A stretch of 64,000 nucleotides of DNA from Rhodonellum psychrophilum GCM71 = DSM 17998 (GTDB taxonomy: Bacteria; Bacteroidota; Bacteroidia; Cytophagales; Cyclobacteriaceae), in the NCBI RefSeq assembly GCF_000381545.1, contig NZ_KB906674.1, positions 89,814 to 153,813 on the forward strand, read 5' to 3'. Under the pieces are notes generated by a model that worked only from the letters and a program-made list of their open reading frames with translations, did no database searches and had not been told where the DNA came from. The stretch's first letter is position 1, and each line of letters begins with the position of its first letter. Below, one piece after another: positions 61,361 to 64,000 of the stretch. A program made the position numbers and the translations under genes.

Positions 61361-62189
61361 AGGTAAAGTTTTAATAATGATTCATTGAGAAAAATCCCTA
61401 ATAAGGAATCTAATTCCATCCTTATTAAAATTTCGATTGAATACAAAATCCGGAACGTTGATGGTTCCTTATTATGCCTTACTATTTAAGGATTTTCCCG
61501 CACATCCTCCCTTTAGATGGGGAAGATTTTTTTATATAGAGCAAGTTTGATTCCGTTTTTGCAGCCGTGGGACTTTTATCCGCTTAGGGATGAAAAGCTC
61601 CCAAAGATTGGTTCTAAAGATGTTTTCAATCAAGACCAATGAACAGGTTCAAAAATACTAAGGTTTAAAAAAAAGCAATTGAGGCGATTACTTCAGGACC
61701 CACGTTATGTAGCCGGATTTCAGGCAGCTGTTTTTCAGATCAGTCTCCTCATAGAACTTAACAAACGGGTACTTTGTCTTGACCAGCTCCATCAGGGGTT
61801 GGTCAAGACAATTGTAAATGAGGGTGTTCAGTCAGGGTTTGAGGAAAATAGAAAAATGATGTTTTTCTGCACAGATCCTATTTATTTAAATTAACCTAAA
61901 GAAACTTAAGTTTTACCACCTATTTTTTCTTTCTCAAATACAGCCAAGGTACATGGTGTCAAATAAACTCTTTCTGCGAGTAATGTTTTGTAGCGAATTC
62001 AAATTATTATAAAAAAAACAGAAAAAATATCAAGCTGTAATTTTGACGCTTTTGGCATCAAAATCTTAAATTTGGTTAATTATTGACAAATAAAAGTCAA
62101 TATCGTATAGGAAAATAGAGTGCTTTCATTTTCGTGATTGGGTAGGTAATAATTGTTGATACAATCAAAAAACCACATAATATTTTTTG
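61361..62189. other. Long gene-free stretch before the SusC gene
   Basis: About 830 bases with no convincing coding sequence. A 71-codon frame at 61679-61894 starts with TTG and has no recognised similarity. Notable are an inverted repeat at 61781-61809 and short inverted repeats at about 62040-62065 and 62083-62101. It is long enough to hold an unseen small gene or RNA. Confidence 0.4.
61781..61809. repeat. Perfect eight-base inverted repeat
   Basis: CTTGACCA and TGGTCAAG flank a 13-base loop. No T-run follows, so it is more like an operator or structured RNA than a terminator. Confidence 0.5.
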
Positions 62190-62221
62190 TTTGCTTTTGG
62201 ATACGAAGTTTCTTTATTTTG
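62190..62221 (+). promoter_or_regulatory. Candidate promoter of the SusC gene
   Basis: TTTG (62190-62193) and TATTTTG (62215-62221), 21 bases apart, fit the Bacteroidota pattern with one base missing in the -7 box. It would give a leader of about 30 bases. Confidence 0.4.
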
Positions 62222-62257
62222 ATGTAAGTGTTTTTTTCACAATTAACTATAAACCAC

Positions 62258-64000
62258 ATGTTAAAAAACTTTACTAACCTTAAGCTCTTAAGCTTACTTG
62301 TGATGATGCTCTGGTGGTTACCCAGTTCATCGTTCGCTCAGACCCGTGAAATCAGCGGGGTGGTAATTTCCAGTGAGGACAACCTTCCTCTTCCAGGTGT
62401 ATCTGTTCTCGTAAAGGGAACGACCAGGGGAACGGTATCCGATATCGATGGAAATTTCAGGATATCGGTTAATCCAGGTGAACAAACCCTGGTGCTTTCC
62501 TTCATTGGGTTTGCTACCCAGGAATTGGCTCTGACCAACCAAAACTCGTACAATGTCACCATGGCGCCGGACATGAGATCCCTCAGCGAAGTGATCGTCG
62601 TTGGGTATGGTGAGCAAAAGAAAGAAACGATCACAGGATCTGTCGCCACCGTTAAAGGTGCCGAGCTTGCCAAATCGCCTGCCATGAACTTGACCAACTC
62701 CATTGCCGGTAGAATGGCCGGTGTGGTCGCGGTAAACAGAAGCGGTGAGCCAGGCTATGATGGTGCTGGTATCAGGATCCGTGGGTCCAATACTTTGGGA
62801 AACAACGATGCCTTGATCGTAATCGATGGTATCCCTGCAAGAACAGGGGGTATCGACAGGCTCAATCCAAATGATATCGAATCCATTTCTGTTTTGAAAG
62901 ATGCATCTGCTGCCATTTATGGCGCTAGGGCTGCAAACGGTGTTATTTTGGTGACGACCAAAAGAGGAAAATCCGGTAAGCCGGAATTGAGTTATCAATT
63001 CAACCAAGGATTTGCACAGCCAACGGTTATCCCGAAATTGGCGAATGCTTCCCAGTATGGTGAAATGTTGAATGACCTGTCGGTTTATGAACTTCCTGTC
63101 AGCGAATGGCAGGGTGCTACCGATGCTTTCAGAAATACAGGTGTATATACAAGACCAAATGGTCAAACCAGAAATGCGCCATTCTCACCAGAGGCACTCG
63201 AAATGTACAGGGCAGGAACAGATCCTTGGAACTATCCAAACACGGATTGGTACGATGCCACTTTGAAAACTTGGTCACCGCAGGTAAGACACAATGTCCA
63301 AATGAATGGTGGAAGTGAAAATATCAGATACTTAGCTTCCATTGGCTACCAAAATCAGGATGCTTTTTATAAGAATTCTGCCACTGGGTTCAAGCAGTAT
63401 GACATGCGTCTAAACATAGATGCAAAAATCAACGATTATGTTGACGTACAAATCGGTGTTTTGGGAAGACAGGAATCCAGATTTTTCCCAACACGTGGTG
63501 CAGGCGCGATCTTCAGGATGCAAATGAGAGGCAAACCAAACGAGCCTGCTTACTGGCCTGACGGAAGACCTGGACCTGATATCGAAAATGGTGAAAACCC
63601 TGTTGTCATCACAACCAATGCAACAGGTTACGACAGGGATACCCGCGATTATTTCCAGACCAACGCGCAGTTGAACATCAAAATCCCTGGAATAGAAGGA
63701 TTGAAATTTCAAGGTACTGCCTCTGTGGATAAACTGAGCAGATTTACCAAAAGATGGGAAACTCCCTGGACACTTTACCAAAAAGGAAGTGGATTTGAGG
63801 CTGATGGAGTGACTCCCACCCTTGTTCCTACTTTGAGAGGACCAGCGGAACCAAGATTGACGCAAGGCAACAACAACCAGTTGAACATATTATTGGGGGG
63901 TGTCTTCACCTATGACCGTCAGTTTGGTGATCATGGATTTTCGGCCCTGGCTGGAACAAACAAGGAAACTGTAGAAGGGGATGATTTCTTTGCTTACAGA
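62258..64000 (+). CDS. SusC/RagA-type TonB-linked outer-membrane receptor (3' end outside window)
   Basis: The first 581 codons of a SusC-type receptor, open to the window edge. Signal peptide WWLPSSSFAQ, CarboxypepD_reg-like domain (REISGVVISSEDNLPLPGV, about 28-105), then plug with the SusC signatures VIVVGYGEQKKETITGSV, IRIRGSNTLGNNDALIVIDG and LKDASAAIYGARAANGVILVTTKRG. The barrel begins around residue 245. It imports oligosaccharides or other bulky nutrients with a SusD partner, which should lie downstream. The substrate is unknown. Confidence 0.95.
   Translation, partial: MLKNFTNLKLLSLLVMMLWWLPSSSFAQTREISGVVISSEDNLPLPGVSVLVKGTTRGTVSDIDGNFRISVNPGEQTLVLSFIGFATQELALTNQNSYNVTMAPDMRSLSEVIVVGYGEQKKETITGSVATVKGAELAKSPAMNLTNSIAGRMAGVVAVNRSGEPGYDGAGIRIRGSNTLGNNDALIVIDGIPARTGGIDRLNPNDIESISVLKDASAAIYGARAANGVILVTTKRGKSGKPELSYQFNQGFAQPTVIPKLANASQYGEMLNDLSVYELPVSEWQGATDAFRNTGVYTRPNGQTRNAPFSPEALEMYRAGTDPWNYPNTDWYDATLKTWSPQVRHNVQMNGGSENIRYLASIGYQNQDAFYKNSATGFKQYDMRLNIDAKINDYVDVQIGVLGRQESRFFPTRGAGAIFRMQMRGKPNEPAYWPDGRPGPDIENGENPVVITTNATGYDRDTRDYFQTNAQLNIKIPGIEGLKFQGTASVDKLSRFTKRWETPWTLYQKGSGFEADGVTPTLVPTLRGPAEPRLTQGNNNQLNILLGGVFTYDRQFGDHGFSALAGTNKETVEGDDFFAYR

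Noticed and set aside
61679-61894. 71-codon TTG-started open frame
   Set aside because: Contains the 61781 inverted repeat, has a rare start and no similarity I recognise; kept only as a note in the gap description.
62327-63166. 279-codon minus-strand open frame
   Set aside because: Antisense to the SusC receptor, whose forward frame shows signal peptide and all SusC signatures up to the window edge.
1-64000. CRISPR arrays, tRNA or rRNA genes, insertion sequences
   Set aside because: No regular spacer-repeat array, tRNA-like cloverleaf, rRNA sequence or transposase motif was seen on either strand.

Overview
The window reads as chromosomal DNA of a Bacteroidota bacterium, most likely order Cytophagales, family Cyclobacteriaceae (Algoriphagus-like). 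This rests on a PorP/SprF type IX secretion barrel, a SusC-type receptor, a fused SecDF, DUF4382 and six-bladed-propeller lipoproteins, a CrtD-type carotenoid desaturase, TAnnTTTG promoter boxes and an absence of strong Shine-Dalgarno sequences. The genus cannot be fixed from sequence reading alone. No rRNA, tRNA, CRISPR array, phage or insertion sequence was seen. The content is mostly housekeeping, densely packed, with genes on both strands.

Layout. 0.2-8.5 kb: PLP-dependent threonine dehydratase/serine racemase-like enzyme, M23 peptidase, type III pantothenate kinase, GNAT acetyltransferase, SDR reductase, aromatic amino acid decarboxylase-like enzyme, then two pairs of poorly known proteins. 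8.8-14.1 kb: a TonB-dependent receptor under a clear TPP riboswitch, a fatty acid desaturase, and an overlapping PnuC transporter/NadR-like kinase pair. 14.2-20.3 kb: lspA, ileS and dgt. 20.4-25.6 kb: two DUF4382 lipoproteins, ribD, free-methionine-sulfoxide reductase, a LOG-family protein, rdgB and uridine kinase. 25.7-29.3 kb: a small unknown protein and secDF.

29.3-33.5 kb is the least explained part. Two paralogous seven-helix membrane proteins surround a small soluble protein ending in a CPPxC motif. A previously hidden pseudogene of that small protein lies on the opposite strand, and a sensorless histidine kinase with a LuxR-type response regulator follows. I propose this as a candidate undescribed module.

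33.5-49.3 kb: Gfo/Idh/MocA oxidoreductase, outer-membrane barrel proteins, glyS, crtD, recX, the tpiA-prmA operon, a geranylgeranyl-reductase-like flavoprotein, a large secreted metzincin protease, a Fur-family regulator, a fasciclin protein and rlmH. 49.5-64 kb: a secreted transglutaminase-like protein, a histidine kinase/response regulator/BNR lipoprotein operon, lysA, a PorP-like barrel, an iron-sulfur photolyase, a P1 peptidase with aldehyde dehydrogenase, and the 5' part of a SusC receptor cut by the window edge.

Three cross-cutting signals stand out. A dispersed intergenic repeat of about 180 bp occurs four times. Many genes carry a TAnnTTTG box only 3-6 bases before the start codon, which suggests leaderless mRNAs. 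Convergent genes are separated by long, near-perfect bidirectional terminators.
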